Shown here piece after piece: positions 23,339 to 31,895 of a stretch of DNA of 39,860 nucleotides; position 1 is the first letter of the stretch; each line of letters begins with the position of its first letter. The position numbers were made by a program, and so were the translations under genes. The DNA lies in the IMG/VR virus record IMGVR_UViG_3300010391_000107, positions 1-39,860 of that record; one strand, 5' to 3'. The stretch is from a virus. The notes beneath the pieces were generated by a model. The model was not told where the DNA came from and searched no databases. It worked only from the letters and a program-made list of their open reading frames with translations.

Positions 23339-23467
23339 TCAGCGCTTGTTCTTTTCATGATAGTACAGCTCCCAAAGTACCTGCTCGGTGCCGGTGATCT
23401 CGCCGCCAGGAAACAGGCTTTGTTTATGCTGATACAAATAGCCGCCGCGCAGATCCAGCAATGCCAT
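23339..23467 (-). CDS. tail assembly chaperone extension (GT-like, -1 frame)
   Basis: This 42-codon frame (MALLDLRGGYLYQHKQSLFP...ELYYHEKNKR) begins at a TGATG overlap with the chaperone stop. It is also reached by a -1 shift at AAAAAAG (23506-23512), which gives a continuous fusion of about 197 residues (142 from the first gene, 55 from the -1 frame). It corresponds to the T part of lambda-type G/GT pairs, though shorter, and should help load tail tube protein onto the tape measure. Confidence 0.75.
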   Translation of the reverse strand: MALLDLRGGYLYQHKQSLFPGGEITGTEQVLWELYYHEKNKR

Positions 23468-23931
23468 CAAGCCCCTGACTTCGTCATTTCGCCAGAGGCT
23501 TTCGGCTTTTTTATGTCCATACCGAGACCGGTCAGCCGCAGGATTTCATTGGTGATCGTGTAAAACTCTATCGGACGCGTTTCACCCAGCTTGACAGCTA
23601 TATCCAGAGTAATAACAGGCTCAATGCTGCACTGGACAAGCTGCTCAAGGCGTTTTATGATCTCTCCTGGTGTGTCTTTTTCAACGCCGATGGCTTTTTT
23701 AAGTTCATTAACCTGATCCTGATTGGCGGCAATGGCCTTGATAATGGCATCGATATTCTTGTGCTTGGCTCCGGCATCCATCGCTATCGCTATTTCGTTG
23801 GCGGTTTGCCCGCGAATCACCCAGACCGGCGGATCGTCTTCGTCAAACCAGTTGGACAGTCCCGGCACATCAATTCGGGCCGTTCTTGGCTCGAATTGCG
23901 CGGCCATAAATTTCTTGCTGTCGAATCCCAT
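23467..23931 (-). CDS. tail assembly chaperone (G-like)
   Basis: The 154-residue protein (MGFDSKKFMAAQFEPRTARIDVPG...) lies between the tail tube and tape measure genes, the canonical site for the tail chaperone. Its predicted helical middle (AAKHKNIDAIIKAIAANQDQVNELKK-type) and acidic region fit. Near its 3' end the codons ATA AAA AAG contain the heptamer A-AAA-AAG, the strongest -1 slippery sequence known in E. coli. The main product ends at 23467. Confidence 0.82.
   Translation of the reverse strand: MGFDSKKFMAAQFEPRTARIDVPGLSNWFDEDDPPVWVIRGQTANEIAIAMDAGAKHKNIDAIIKAIAANQDQVNELKKAIGVEKDTPGEIIKRLEQLVQCSIEPVITLDIAVKLGETRPIEFYTITNEILRLTGLGMDIKKPKASGEMTKSGA
23506..23512 (-). promoter_or_regulatory. 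-1 ribosomal frameshift slippery site A-AAA-AAG
   Basis: The heptamer is in phase with the chaperone frame (codons ATA AAA AAG). After a -1 slip the frame GCC GAA AGC CTC TGG continues open to the stop at 23339 with no break. Confidence 0.8.
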
Positions 23932-23949
23932 AACAACCCTTTTAAAATT

Positions 23950-24023
23950 GTAGGGGCAATCCCTTGTGGTTGCCCTTTGTTGTCCTGATTAACACCCAGG
24001 GCAGGCACAAGGCCTGCCCCTAC
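23950..24023. repeat. GTAGGGGC/GCCCCTAC palindromic element, copy 2
   Basis: GTAGGGGCAATCCCTTGTGG at one end and CCTGCCCCTAC at the other, 74 bp, between the tail tube and chaperone genes. Confidence 0.85.
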
Positions 24024-24030
24024 ACAAATA

Positions 24031-25017
24031 TTAGGCGTTGACTTCAACCGATGCGGTTGCAGCGGAGATGGTACACGCCGCCTGGATATTATCGCCGGCA
24101 GGAAAGGTCCGGGTAATGCCGAGCTTGCCCTGGGTGAGCATATACGGGGTTTTGTAACGGTCCGGGAAAAATTTGAACCAGAGGATTTGGTTCTTTAATC
24201 CTACCAACGCATCGCCGATGCCATCATTCAGGAAGGCCGTAAACTTGCCCTGTCCAAGTGAACTTGAGCTGCTGCCCAATGTGGTGCCGTAAATTTGCTT
24301 GGAGCTGACGCTGTTGGAGGTTTCAGCCGGCGTAAAATCGGACGCCAACTGGATGTCGGCGAAGATCGCATCGGCATAACTGGCGTAGACTTTTTTGGGC
24401 ACAGCGCCGGTATGGATCAGCGGCAAGGCTGAGGCAAAATGCACGTTAGCATCGGCATAATTGATCTCAAAAATCGGGTAGTCGTAGCGCTCCTGGTGCA
24501 AACCGACGACCCAGAATATTTCTGCCGCCGTCACCGCTGCCGCTGTATTGCCGGTATAACGTACCTGCGCGATTTCGATTGAACCAACCGGAATCAATGG
24601 CGGGCCACCAACTGCGGCGCGGGTTTCCGAAAGGGCGCTGGTAGTGCCGTCGGCACCAGCTACCACAGCAATCGCGCCCGAGCTATTGACAGTAATCGAA
24701 TTGATCTTGCTGACATTGGTTGCGGCCCTGGCACAGGTTTGGTCAACGGCGGCGGCCACTGCGGTTTTGACGCCTGCCAGGTAGCAGCTCAATGCCGCCA
24801 CATCGACAGTATTATTCGCGACCACTACCGCCGGAGTGACAGCACCGCCGGTAATCAGGCCATTCGGGCGCACATCCGGCGCATAACCTGCCTTCTTGGA
24901 AAACAGCACTGCCAGTGATTCGTAAATCGTGGCGGCCGCATCGGTGATAAGCGCCGACATTGCATAAGCTTGCTGTCCGGCCTCATATTGTAGTTTTGCA
25001 TTCTCTGCTGATGACAT
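24031..25017 (-). CDS. major tail tube protein (probable)
   Basis: The 328-residue Ala/Thr/Ser-rich beta protein lies immediately before the chaperone pair, the usual place of the tail tube gene. It has an N-terminal helical part (LQYEAGQQAYAMSALITDAAATIYESL) and strands such as GSIEIAQVRYTG, NILWF-type LWFKFFPDRYKTPY. The sequence is not specific enough for a firm family name, so the call rests on length, composition and position. Confidence 0.7.
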   Translation of the reverse strand: MSSAENAKLQYEAGQQAYAMSALITDAAATIYESLAVLFSKKAGYAPDVRPNGLITGGAVTPAVVVANNTVDVAALSCYLAGVKTAVAAAVDQTCARAATNVSKINSITVNSSGAIAVVAGADGTTSALSETRAAVGGPPLIPVGSIEIAQVRYTGNTAAAVTAAEIFWVVGLHQERYDYPIFEINYADANVHFASALPLIHTGAVPKKVYASYADAIFADIQLASDFTPAETSNSVSSKQIYGTTLGSSSSSLGQGKFTAFLNDGIGDALVGLKNQILWFKFFPDRYKTPYMLTQGKLGITRTFPAGDNIQAACTISAATASVEVNA

Positions 25018-25032
25018 GGTAGTGCTCCTGAT

Positions 25033-25458
25033 TTAGGGTGTTATCTGGGTAAAAGGGTCACCCAGAACAGTTTCATAGGTGATGTTGAAAATAACAGTTA
25101 TTGAGGTGTAATTGCCGCCGTCCTGCGGGTAGCCTGGGGAAGCAACGGCCAGTTCGTTTTTAAGCCATTGCCCGGTAAAGATACGGTCCAGAAACAGTGC
25201 GACAATTTCGCCGATAATGGCATTGGCTTCAATACTGTGCTCGGTGGTTTTTTTGATGCACTCGATTGCAATCGGAAACTGCATGCGCTGTTTTCCATAT
25301 TGCACGGTTTGCGCCCGGTCTTCACCGTCCCAGATCGAGACAAAACGCTCATCGGTTTCACCGATGGAGCGCTGCGCACGCTCGACAGGTAAATTGGATA
25401 ATGCCGCCGCGCGGGTCGTCCAGGCGGCAATGATCTTTTCACGGACGGTATCAACCAT
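25033..25458 (-). CDS. minor tail / tail terminator-like protein (gpU-like)
   Basis: The 141-residue protein (MVDTVREKIIAAWTTRAAALSN...) has the layout of small tail-completion proteins: helix, strand segment RFVSIWDGED, PIAIECIKKT, and a C-terminal strand pair SITVIFNITYETVLGDPFT. Position between gpZ-like and tail tube genes fits a tail terminator. Its start overlaps the gpZ-like gene by 8 bp. Confidence 0.7.
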   Translation of the reverse strand: MVDTVREKIIAAWTTRAAALSNLPVERAQRSIGETDERFVSIWDGEDRAQTVQYGKQRMQFPIAIECIKKTTEHSIEANAIIGEIVALFLDRIFTGQWLKNELAVASPGYPQDGGNYTSITVIFNITYETVLGDPFTQITP

Positions 25459-26041
25459 TGGCGGCTAGTCCCAGCAAATAATCGGTTTGTGTGGCGAGCT
25501 CCCTGAGCAGTCGGTCGGCTGAAGTTTGCTCAATTTCAGCACCCAAGCCTGGCGTATTCTGGTATATCGACGCCAGGCTTGGGCCTTTCATTTCTTCAAT
25601 CGGGAGCCGTTTTAAACCTTTGCGCTCGAATAAACCAATGTAACCGCCAGGCATTTGCGCAAAAAAGGCGTGACGGAAGCGTACGGGCGATTTAGTGTTG
25701 AATACCTTGACCGATACGCCGTTGCCCTGGTTGTTAATTTGCATATTGGCAGCGGTTGGATTGGTGGTAAATGCGGCCAGCGGCATACGTTCGCTTTTCA
25801 TGCGAAGGGCAGCGCCTAATGCGTAATTCGTTGCCCTTTCCCTGGTAATATTGTCTTTGATCATGGCGGCTTTCAGGGTTACAGTTTCGCCGATGCGCTT
25901 GGCGGTCAAGGCAACGGCGCCGTCCAGCGTGCGGTTGAGCGAAGTGCGGATGGCCCGTTCAGCGCCGCCCTGGATGTTCGCCAGCAGGGCGTAAACTTCG
26001 TCCAGCTGCTGCTGATTGATCTGGATTGTTATGCCAGTCAT
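25451..26041 (-). CDS. minor tail protein Z-like
   Basis: The 196-residue protein resembles lambda gpZ/GPZ family: an N-terminal IQGGAERAIRTSLNRTLDGAVA helix, then IGETVTLKAAMIKDNI and a Gly/aromatic loop (FFAQMPGGYIGLFERKG). gpZ joins tail to the connector at a late step. It overlaps the head-tail joiner gene by ATGA. Confidence 0.82.
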   Translation of the reverse strand: MTGITIQINQQQLDEVYALLANIQGGAERAIRTSLNRTLDGAVALTAKRIGETVTLKAAMIKDNITRERATNYALGAALRMKSERMPLAAFTTNPTAANMQINNQGNGVSVKVFNTKSPVRFRHAFFAQMPGGYIGLFERKGLKRLPIEEMKGPSLASIYQNTPGLGAEIEQTSADRLLRELATQTDYLLGLAANG

Positions 26042-26334
26042 GAGCGAAGCACCAGCGTGATAAAATGTCCATCATTTGCAATAATGTCATCAACAAGGTA
26101 TTTTTTCCCGGCGTAGGTGAATTTCGATTCCTTTTTAATTCCGGGTACATCGGCCATTGCTACATTCATCTGTTTGCGCTTTTCTGATAAATGCGCTTCA
26201 CCCGAAAAGACCGGTTCTATAAAATCACTAACCATAGCTTTTATGGCAACAGGTCCAGTTTTAGCATGATAGGTCATATCGTCGCCGAGCGTGTCGGTCA
26301 ATATTTTATCGGGAATCAGGTCGGCGAAGTTCAT
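26038..26334 (-). CDS. head-tail joining protein (FII-like)
   Basis: The 98-residue protein starts MNFADLIPDKILTDTLGDDM at the ATG at 26334, which overlaps the previous stop as ATGA. It shows the strand pattern of FII/Gifsy-type connector proteins (FTYAGKKYLVDDIIANDGHFITLVL). It would form the connector ring where the tail docks. Confidence 0.75.
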   Translation of the reverse strand: MNFADLIPDKILTDTLGDDMTYHAKTGPVAIKAMVSDFIEPVFSGEAHLSEKRKQMNVAMADVPGIKKESKFTYAGKKYLVDDIIANDGHFITLVLRS

Positions 26335-26630
26335 AACTGCATCCAAGGCAAGCCAGTTTTGACTACTACCCGTTTTTTATAGGCAGTCAATTCAGCATCA
26401 GCGCTTTCCTCTATACCGGCTTGATTCTCCCTTTTAATCCAACCAATTATTTTATCCTCCAATAGATCAGCAAACGCCACGGGTGTTACCGGATTATTCC
26501 TGAATGCGATATGATAATCATGAGTAAAATTGTCTACGCCATCAAAAACTGTGACCTGGAAACTGGCAGCAACAATAATGTCGTTATCATCCCGTTGTAG
26601 TTCAGTTACTTTATAGCTATAAGTATTCAT
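26331..26630 (-). CDS. small hypothetical structural-region protein
   Basis: The 99-residue protein (MNTYSYKVTELQRDDNDIIVAASFQVTVFDGVDNF) is mixed alpha/beta. The ATG at 26630 forms TGATG with the upstream stop. No family recognised; its position between fibre-like genes and the head-tail joiner suggests a virion or assembly role. Confidence 0.62.
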   Translation of the reverse strand: MNTYSYKVTELQRDDNDIIVAASFQVTVFDGVDNFTHDYHIAFRNNPVTPVAFADLLEDKIIGWIKRENQAGIEESADAELTAYKKRVVVKTGLPWMQL

Positions 26631-27658
26631 CAATTTGTCACCATAAAGTTAACTCGTGTTGCCGACGTCGGAGCTGCATCGGGAAAAATCGTAAAACTGC
26701 CAGCGGCTGCTACCGCCGCTACTGATTTCATCGTTGCGTCATTAGTGCCAACCGTGCAGATAATGATACTAGTTGTCGCTACCAGATTATTGGTTACTAC
26801 AAGTGAAGTGGCTGCGGCTGCAAAATTGACTGTTCCCGTGGTTTTATTTATGGTTTGTGCTCCATTTGTACCCACTGCGGTAATGGTTTTGCTATATTGC
26901 ATGTCGCCGGCAAAATAATTGGCAGCAGTACCAAAGGCAAAGAAATTCCAGACTCCTGTGCCGGCGGCCAGAGCACTTCTAAAACCGAGATTGTTTGTTG
27001 CTCCAGTTAAGCTGGCTGCTGCATTAAACCCGAATTGGTATGTTACGGTAGAGCCTGCACCAATAGTTTCCTGTGCAACATTAAAATGACGAAGTTCTGG
27101 TAGAGTAAATGCGGTCGCTTGTGTAGATAGTGAGGTAGCATAGCCATAACCACCTGTAGTTGCATCGGATTGTATTGCTGCATTCAAATACATTCCATAA
27201 CTGATAGCAGCCCCAGCTATATTTTTTTTATTTTCAAAAGATATTCCTGCTGATGCTGCACTTGCGCCGATTGAAATAGAACTATTAAAAATCAAATTTT
27301 TTGCATTAAATACAAGATTACCATTTCCCGCACTGGAAATGCCGCCACCGGCTATGATGCGCGAATCATAATCAATGGTGTTTGCACTGGAATGAAAATC
27401 AATAAGTGGTGAATTAGCTGTATTGGAACCTAGTTCCAGGCTTACATTAGCTGAATTAGCTGTTATATTTCCTGTAAATATAGGGGATGCTATAGAAGCC
27501 TTCAAAGCTAGGTCCGTATCATCAGCAATAATGCCGTTTCTATTCTGGAAAGTGCAGATTCTGGCAGCTGTTAACGCGCTCGCATCAATCGTCAATCGAT
27601 TAATTTTAAAGGTATTTTTCAGCGTCCCGATTAGACGCGAGAGCGTCAAGTCAGTCAT
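26630..27658 (-). CDS. appendage/fibre-like protein
   Basis: The 342-residue Ser/Ala/Asn-rich protein has an N-terminal segment like tail-fibre N-domains (DTDLALKASIASPIFTGNITANS), followed by a low-complexity region with GISSAGNGNLVF repeats. No enzymatic motif. Part of a run of appendage-type genes. Confidence 0.65.
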   Translation of the reverse strand: MTDLTLSRLIGTLKNTFKINRLTIDASALTAARICTFQNRNGIIADDTDLALKASIASPIFTGNITANSANVSLELGSNTANSPLIDFHSSANTIDYDSRIIAGGGISSAGNGNLVFNAKNLIFNSSISIGASAASAGISFENKKNIAGAAISYGMYLNAAIQSDATTGGYGYATSLSTQATAFTLPELRHFNVAQETIGAGSTVTYQFGFNAAASLTGATNNLGFRSALAAGTGVWNFFAFGTAANYFAGDMQYSKTITAVGTNGAQTINKTTGTVNFAAAATSLVVTNNLVATTSIIICTVGTNDATMKSVAAVAAAGSFTIFPDAAPTSATRVNFMVTN

Positions 27659-27661
27659 GTT

Positions 27662-28342
27662 TTATGCCGGAGTTGCGTAGTAAACCTGCATTCTCGCAGC
27701 CCCTGCCGAGCTTGAATCGGCAACATAGGTCGCGATCAATGCCTCCGCACCTTGGGCAACAAGCCCAGGATGTATCTGGTAAACACCCACGGTTTTCAGA
27801 TCGACATCTGTGGTTGCCGAATATTTGCTGGTCGTTCCGGATATTCCGATAGACAGCGTTGGTGCAGCACCGTTGAATGCTGTATCGACGATAACTTCAA
27901 CGGTATTGATTACATCGGCGGCACCGGTGGTAAACATCGTTACCGGTGAGCCGGTGCCAAACGCCAGCGAAGTAGTATCAATCTTGTCGCACAAGGCAGT
28001 ATTAGCCGCCGAGGCAAAGGATAAAACACCGGCACCATCTGTAGACAAAACCTGTCCTGCGGTGCCATCGTCAATGGGCAGGGTAAGCGTTATATCGGCG
28101 GTCATGCCGGCAACAGGCCGTTGCAAAGTGATTTTCCAGTCAGCCGCTGCACCCGCGCTATCACTATTGAGCACCAGGGCTTCGCCGGAAACATTGACCT
28201 TGGATGCTGTCACTTCCGCATCGGCACTATCGCCAGTATTCCTGACCAGCAAATTGCCGGAGCTGTTCTTTAAGCGAACTCCGGTAATTCCCAGTTTGAA
28301 ATAAGCTTTCGAGGTGCCCAATAAATCACTAAAAATTCCCAT
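27662..28342 (-). CDS. appendage/fibre-like protein
   Basis: The 226-residue protein (MGIFSDLLGTSKAYFKLGITGVRLKNSSGNLLVRN...) contains an N-terminal attachment-like part with RNTGDSADAEVTASKV and a Thr/Asp-rich C-terminal part with TLTLPIDDGTAGQVLSTDGAG. These patterns are typical of phage fibre shafts. Its stop and the next gene's start are separated by a few bases only. Confidence 0.65.
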   Translation of the reverse strand: MGIFSDLLGTSKAYFKLGITGVRLKNSSGNLLVRNTGDSADAEVTASKVNVSGEALVLNSDSAGAAADWKITLQRPVAGMTADITLTLPIDDGTAGQVLSTDGAGVLSFASAANTALCDKIDTTSLAFGTGSPVTMFTTGAADVINTVEVIVDTAFNGAAPTLSIGISGTTSKYSATTDVDLKTVGVYQIHPGLVAQGAEALIATYVADSSSAGAARMQVYYATPA

Positions 28343-28346
28343 TTTT

Positions 28347-28883
28347 TTATTCCTGGATGAAAAGTAGAATTAGGCCGTTGCCCGAAGATACGCCGCCGCC
28401 CAATGCCAAATAAAGATTTATAGCGGTAATGCCGGAATAACTATGCGCCGGGTTTGTTTGATAGGTGCCGGCCGTAGTCAGATCGATATCATCGGCACCG
28501 AATAATCTCGCATTATTCGAGCTATCACCAATCGTTAAAACCGATGCAACATCAAAAGGCGCGAGGATTACAACATCAACCCTAAACACCGTTTTTCCGG
28601 ATGGCACATCAACAATGTTTGCCGGTGTCGCATCACCCCATGCGAACGCATAAGCAATCTGTACCCCCGTACCGGAAGCCCCCTGTATGCCTTCCGGACC
28701 CTGTCCGCCTGCTGCGATAACAGCAAGTGTCGGCTGGGTAGCCAAAACAGCAAGCATTTGGGGTGTGGCAACAACCGCATAATCCGGCCCTTGTCCGCTC
28801 GCCGCGATAACAGCAATTATTGGCTGCGTCGCTAAAACAGCAAGTATTTGAGGTGTGGCAGCGATTGCATAATTATCCGACAT
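28347..28883 (-). CDS. appendage protein with tandem repeat and collagen-like stretch
   Basis: The 178-residue protein opens with two near-identical units (YAIAATPQILAVLATQP and YAVVATPQMLAVLATQP, about 30 residues apart), followed by a short G-X-X stretch (GPEGIQGASGTG). A beta C-terminal domain resembles the neighbouring gene (FGADDIDLTTAGTYQ versus VDLKTVGVYQ). It is probably part of a tail or head fibre. The repeats also show at DNA level. Confidence 0.68.
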   Translation of the reverse strand: MSDNYAIAATPQILAVLATQPIIAVIAASGQGPDYAVVATPQMLAVLATQPTLAVIAAGGQGPEGIQGASGTGVQIAYAFAWGDATPANIVDVPSGKTVFRVDVVILAPFDVASVLTIGDSSNNARLFGADDIDLTTAGTYQTNPAHSYSGITAINLYLALGGGVSSGNGLILLFIQE

Positions 28884-29296
28884 TACCGGGTGGTCTCGGC
28901 ATCCGGGATCAAAGACCCTTTTATAAACGGCAAAACTTTTCCGCTTGGGCTAATCAATTCTACCTCGAATTCAGCGCCAACCCAGACAATGGCGGCCGTG
29001 ACGGTAGCGGAAACATGAATCTGCACACCATAAGCATCGATAATAGTCACGCCATCCTCTGGCGAAAAAGTGCCGGTAACAATAGTCAAGCCGCCGTTTT
29101 CTGTGGTCAGATCAAACCCGGTTAATACCGCAACCGCATCAGCTGTTAATCGGGCCTGCATCCGTGCGGTCCAGCCGGTCAGGTTGATGACGGAAAAATC
29201 AGGCGCATAATAATAAAAAATCGGGTCAAAGGTTTTGCCTTTGTCAAACTTGATAATTATTCTGGGCGCTCTTAAATCCAGTATTTTGTCAGCCAT
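28883..29296 (-). CDS. small appendage/BppU-like protein
   Basis: The 137-residue protein shows the N-terminal pattern of small fibre-base proteins (KFDKGKTFDPIFYYYAPDFSVINLTGWTARMQAR). It shares its start with the stop of the neighbouring gene (TAATG). No further match claimed. Confidence 0.6.
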   Translation of the reverse strand: MADKILDLRAPRIIIKFDKGKTFDPIFYYYAPDFSVINLTGWTARMQARLTADAVAVLTGFDLTTENGGLTIVTGTFSPEDGVTIIDAYGVQIHVSATVTAAIVWVGAEFEVELISPSGKVLPFIKGSLIPDAETTR

Positions 29297-29342
29297 TATA
29301 GTCTTTGCATCATGATGTTATTGGGGATTAGGGCGGCGAAGT

Positions 29343-30638
29343 TCATACAACAGCGAAAGGTACTTTACGAAGCACGGCTGAATGTATAATCAGATCCACT
29401 GAAGCCGAAACTACGCCAGTATCATATCTGGCCGAAATAAATGCCCGCAATGAAGTTGCTGACGCAGCAATAGTATAAATTGGACTCCGCAATACATAGC
29501 GCCCAACAGGTATAACGCCAAGTAGTCCTGCATCTGCCGAGGTCTGATGGCCCTCTGTGTATAAATTTACTGCTGTGCCGGCAACAACGATATAACCATA
29601 GATTGATTTTAATGCTACTGGTGTCCCGGTTATTTCAATTTCGATTTCAAAATAAATTTTATCGCCCGTTGCGTAGCCTGTTGAGATTGTAGAGCCATAT
29701 AAATCACAAGAATCCCCGGATGACCACCCAGCTCCAGAATAGACTGCCGATAATTTTTGTGAATTTTTTGTATCATCCGCAACTTTTGATGCCACTACAG
29801 AATGACCTGTCCCCAAAGCCCTGGCGTTCCACGAATCTGCCACAGAACCGCTTGAATTTGTGCCATTTGTGCCGGCAGTTCCGCCCATGCACGGGTTTGG
29901 GATAACTGGAAGTAAGGCATTACCATCCATTTTCCCACGTACTCTATGTGCGCCAACTTGGAATAATTTTCCAGTCTGATTGTAGATAGATTTCCCAAGT
30001 AACATATTCCCCTTGTGGGTAGGATGTACCGTTGCATCGGTATACGTTGTTAATGGTTGTGGATAAGTATTTTTGGTGTCAATATAGGCTGATAAATCAA
30101 CCGGGATTGCTCCTCCCTGAACAGCACATTCGCTGAATATTAAATCATTAAGTTGAGCCCAATAATCCCGGTGTGCGGTTGTGGTAAATGATAATGATGG
30201 CAGGCAGGTAAATACGACGGGGATTGCATCATAGTTTTTGCAGGTAATTATTGCAGTTTTAAGGTTGGCATAGCTTTCGGCCAATGTGATACCAAGGATG
30301 TCATTCTCGAATAAATGTAAAAATACGATATCTGGTCTATATGCAGCTAAACATTCGTGTAAATACGGAATCATTGTGTTTGAATGCGCGCCAGAATAGC
30401 CCCACACTCCTTGGGTGAGTGGTTTTGTCCCTATTGTTGAGTCACCTGTATCATCAAATATTAATGTGTGTTGAAGAAAAGCATTAAATAATGAAATAGC
30501 TGAAGCCCCGCCAGCAAATCGGGGAGATGCGCTATCAGTTACATAAATTGATTGATTTGCTACGCTATTACCAAAAACCATCGCCCGTGTTTGTGGAAAA
30601 AATGATAATGTTTTATTAGGAATTGTGAAACCGCTCAT
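29343..30638 (-). CDS. SGNH/GDSL hydrolase, virion-associated
   Basis: The 431-residue protein has an N-terminal SGNH hydrolase: block I FGNSVAN (Ser25), block III HLFENDI (Asn112) and block V DATVHPTHKG (Asp201, His205). The C-terminal half is a beta-rich binding domain. Such enzymes deacetylate host surface polysaccharides. It lies in the fibre gene block, so it probably sits on the particle and modifies capsule or LPS acyl groups. The GDS serine motif is GNS here, as in many SGNH variants. Confidence 0.85.
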   Translation of the reverse strand: MSGFTIPNKTLSFFPQTRAMVFGNSVANQSIYVTDSASPRFAGGASAISLFNAFLQHTLIFDDTGDSTIGTKPLTQGVWGYSGAHSNTMIPYLHECLAAYRPDIVFLHLFENDILGITLAESYANLKTAIITCKNYDAIPVVFTCLPSLSFTTTAHRDYWAQLNDLIFSECAVQGGAIPVDLSAYIDTKNTYPQPLTTYTDATVHPTHKGNMLLGKSIYNQTGKLFQVGAHRVRGKMDGNALLPVIPNPCMGGTAGTNGTNSSGSVADSWNARALGTGHSVVASKVADDTKNSQKLSAVYSGAGWSSGDSCDLYGSTISTGYATGDKIYFEIEIEITGTPVALKSIYGYIVVAGTAVNLYTEGHQTSADAGLLGVIPVGRYVLRSPIYTIAASATSLRAFISARYDTGVVSASVDLIIHSAVLRKVPFAVV

Positions 30639-30640
30639 GA

Positions 30641-31024
30641 TTAACCCTCAACGATGAACAAGGTTGCGCCCGCTGTTGCCGATGCCGCGTGAATCGCAGT
30701 GTTGGGCACAGCCACATCCAGAATTATCATGCCGCCTGCTGGAATCGTGATGCCCACCAGCCCGCTTGAGTAGGCTATTGCGCCAAGCAGATTCAGAGTT
30801 ACGCTCGCCGAAACAGAGGTGTTCTGAATCATCAGAAACTTTCTCGTTAAATTGGCTGCCAGAACTGTGTAATCGGTATTTGCCAAGGTCAGTGTGCCAA
30901 TACCGCTGCCCGCTGTCGGGGTGAAGGTGGCACCCGCTACGATCAGATTACCATTGTCGTCACAACGCGCTAACCGATTACTCAGTCCGGTAGGAACTTT
31001 AATTGTGCTGGCTTCTAATGTCAT
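30641..31024 (-). CDS. small virion beta protein
   Basis: The 127-residue protein consists of predicted strands (YTVLAANLTRKFLMIQNTS, SASVTLNLLGAIAYSSG, GMIILDVAVPNTAIHAASATAG). It is consistent with a capsid or fibre accessory beta-sandwich. No specific family recognised; lies directly upstream of the SGNH hydrolase in the operon. Confidence 0.6.
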   Translation of the reverse strand: MTLEASTIKVPTGLSNRLARCDDNGNLIVAGATFTPTAGSGIGTLTLANTDYTVLAANLTRKFLMIQNTSVSASVTLNLLGAIAYSSGLVGITIPAGGMIILDVAVPNTAIHAASATAGATLFIVEG

Positions 31025-31050
31025 GGCTTTGTCCGCTGCTTATGATTTGA

Positions 31051-31413
31051 TTAATTTACCGGAATTTCTTCACTGATTGTTGCCGATCCCGAAGGTGCCT
31101 GTTCAAATTCCAGCACTGCCAGGCGCATCATTTCCAGCCGGTCCTTCAGCTCGGCTATAGCTGACTCCTGCGCTATTTGCTGGACTCGCTCAGGATAGCT
31201 GTGATCTATCAAGTCTTCTACATGCTCTATTGCCCGGGTAATTCGTGTAAAATGCTCATTCGACCATTGCAAAGCATCAAAAACCTCGGCTCTGGTATCG
31301 TCGCTGAGCAGGCTTGGCGACATGGCCAGAATTTCGTCATAACCGTGCATCCTGATCCGCTCGAATGCTTCGGCTTCGGTAAGTTCGGCGTGTAATTGCT
31401 CTATCAGATTCAT
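31051..31413 (-). CDS. hypothetical helical protein
   Basis: The 120-residue protein (MNLIEQLHAELTEAEAFERIRMHG...) is almost fully alpha helical, with several charged helices. No recognised domain. It follows a GTAGGGGC element and could be a chaperone of the fibre genes. Confidence 0.6.
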   Translation of the reverse strand: MNLIEQLHAELTEAEAFERIRMHGYDEILAMSPSLLSDDTRAEVFDALQWSNEHFTRITRAIEHVEDLIDHSYPERVQQIAQESAIAELKDRLEMMRLAVLEFEQAPSGSATISEEIPVN

Positions 31414-31452
31414 TGTCTTCTCGGTTCATCCCCACGAGTGTGGGAAACATTT

Positions 31453-31514
31453 GTAGGGGCACCCTTTATGGGTGCCCTAAATAGTTAAAGGGCACCCATA
31501 AAGGATGCCCCTAC
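31453..31514. repeat. GTAGGGGC/GCCCCTAC palindromic element, copy 3
   Basis: GTAGGGGCACCCTTTATGGG pairs with its complement ending GGATGCCCCTAC over 62 bp. Confidence 0.87.
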
Positions 31515-31520
31515 AATTTA

Positions 31521-31844
31521 TTACGCGGCGACTTCTTCGCCGATTGTTACCGTACCGGCGACAGCACCCAATGGAGCCACAAAATCGAAGGTTTCGGTGA
31601 TGACTACCGGGAATACGCCGGTACCCAGGTCGCCATCGGCAGTGATCGTCAACACTGCACCATTGCCGCTGCCTGCCCACGCCAATTCTGCTGACAGGCC
31701 GTCTTCAGCCACTGTCAGCACGGATGTTTCAGGCGGTGTAACAGACCAAACAGGTGCGCCTTCAATCTCGCCGGGTGTGCCATCGGCTTTGGTGTATTGG
31801 GGAGTGATAATTCTTTTGAAGCCTTGATGAATTTCAAACGACAT
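31521..31844 (-). CDS. Ig-like decoration protein
   Basis: The 107-residue protein has the pattern of a single bacterial Ig-like (Big) domain: TPGEIEGAPVWSVTPPETSVLTVAEDGLSAELAWAG...GAVLTITADGDLG. Phages display such domains on capsid or tail surfaces to bind host polysaccharide. Position near the cement protein favours capsid decoration. Confidence 0.7.
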   Translation of the reverse strand: MSFEIHQGFKRIITPQYTKADGTPGEIEGAPVWSVTPPETSVLTVAEDGLSAELAWAGSGNGAVLTITADGDLGTGVFPVVITETFDFVAPLGAVAGTVTIGEEVAA

Positions 31845-31895
31845 TGTATTTACCTTTTATAACTATTTACGGCCTTCTAATAGAGGGCAGGCCGA

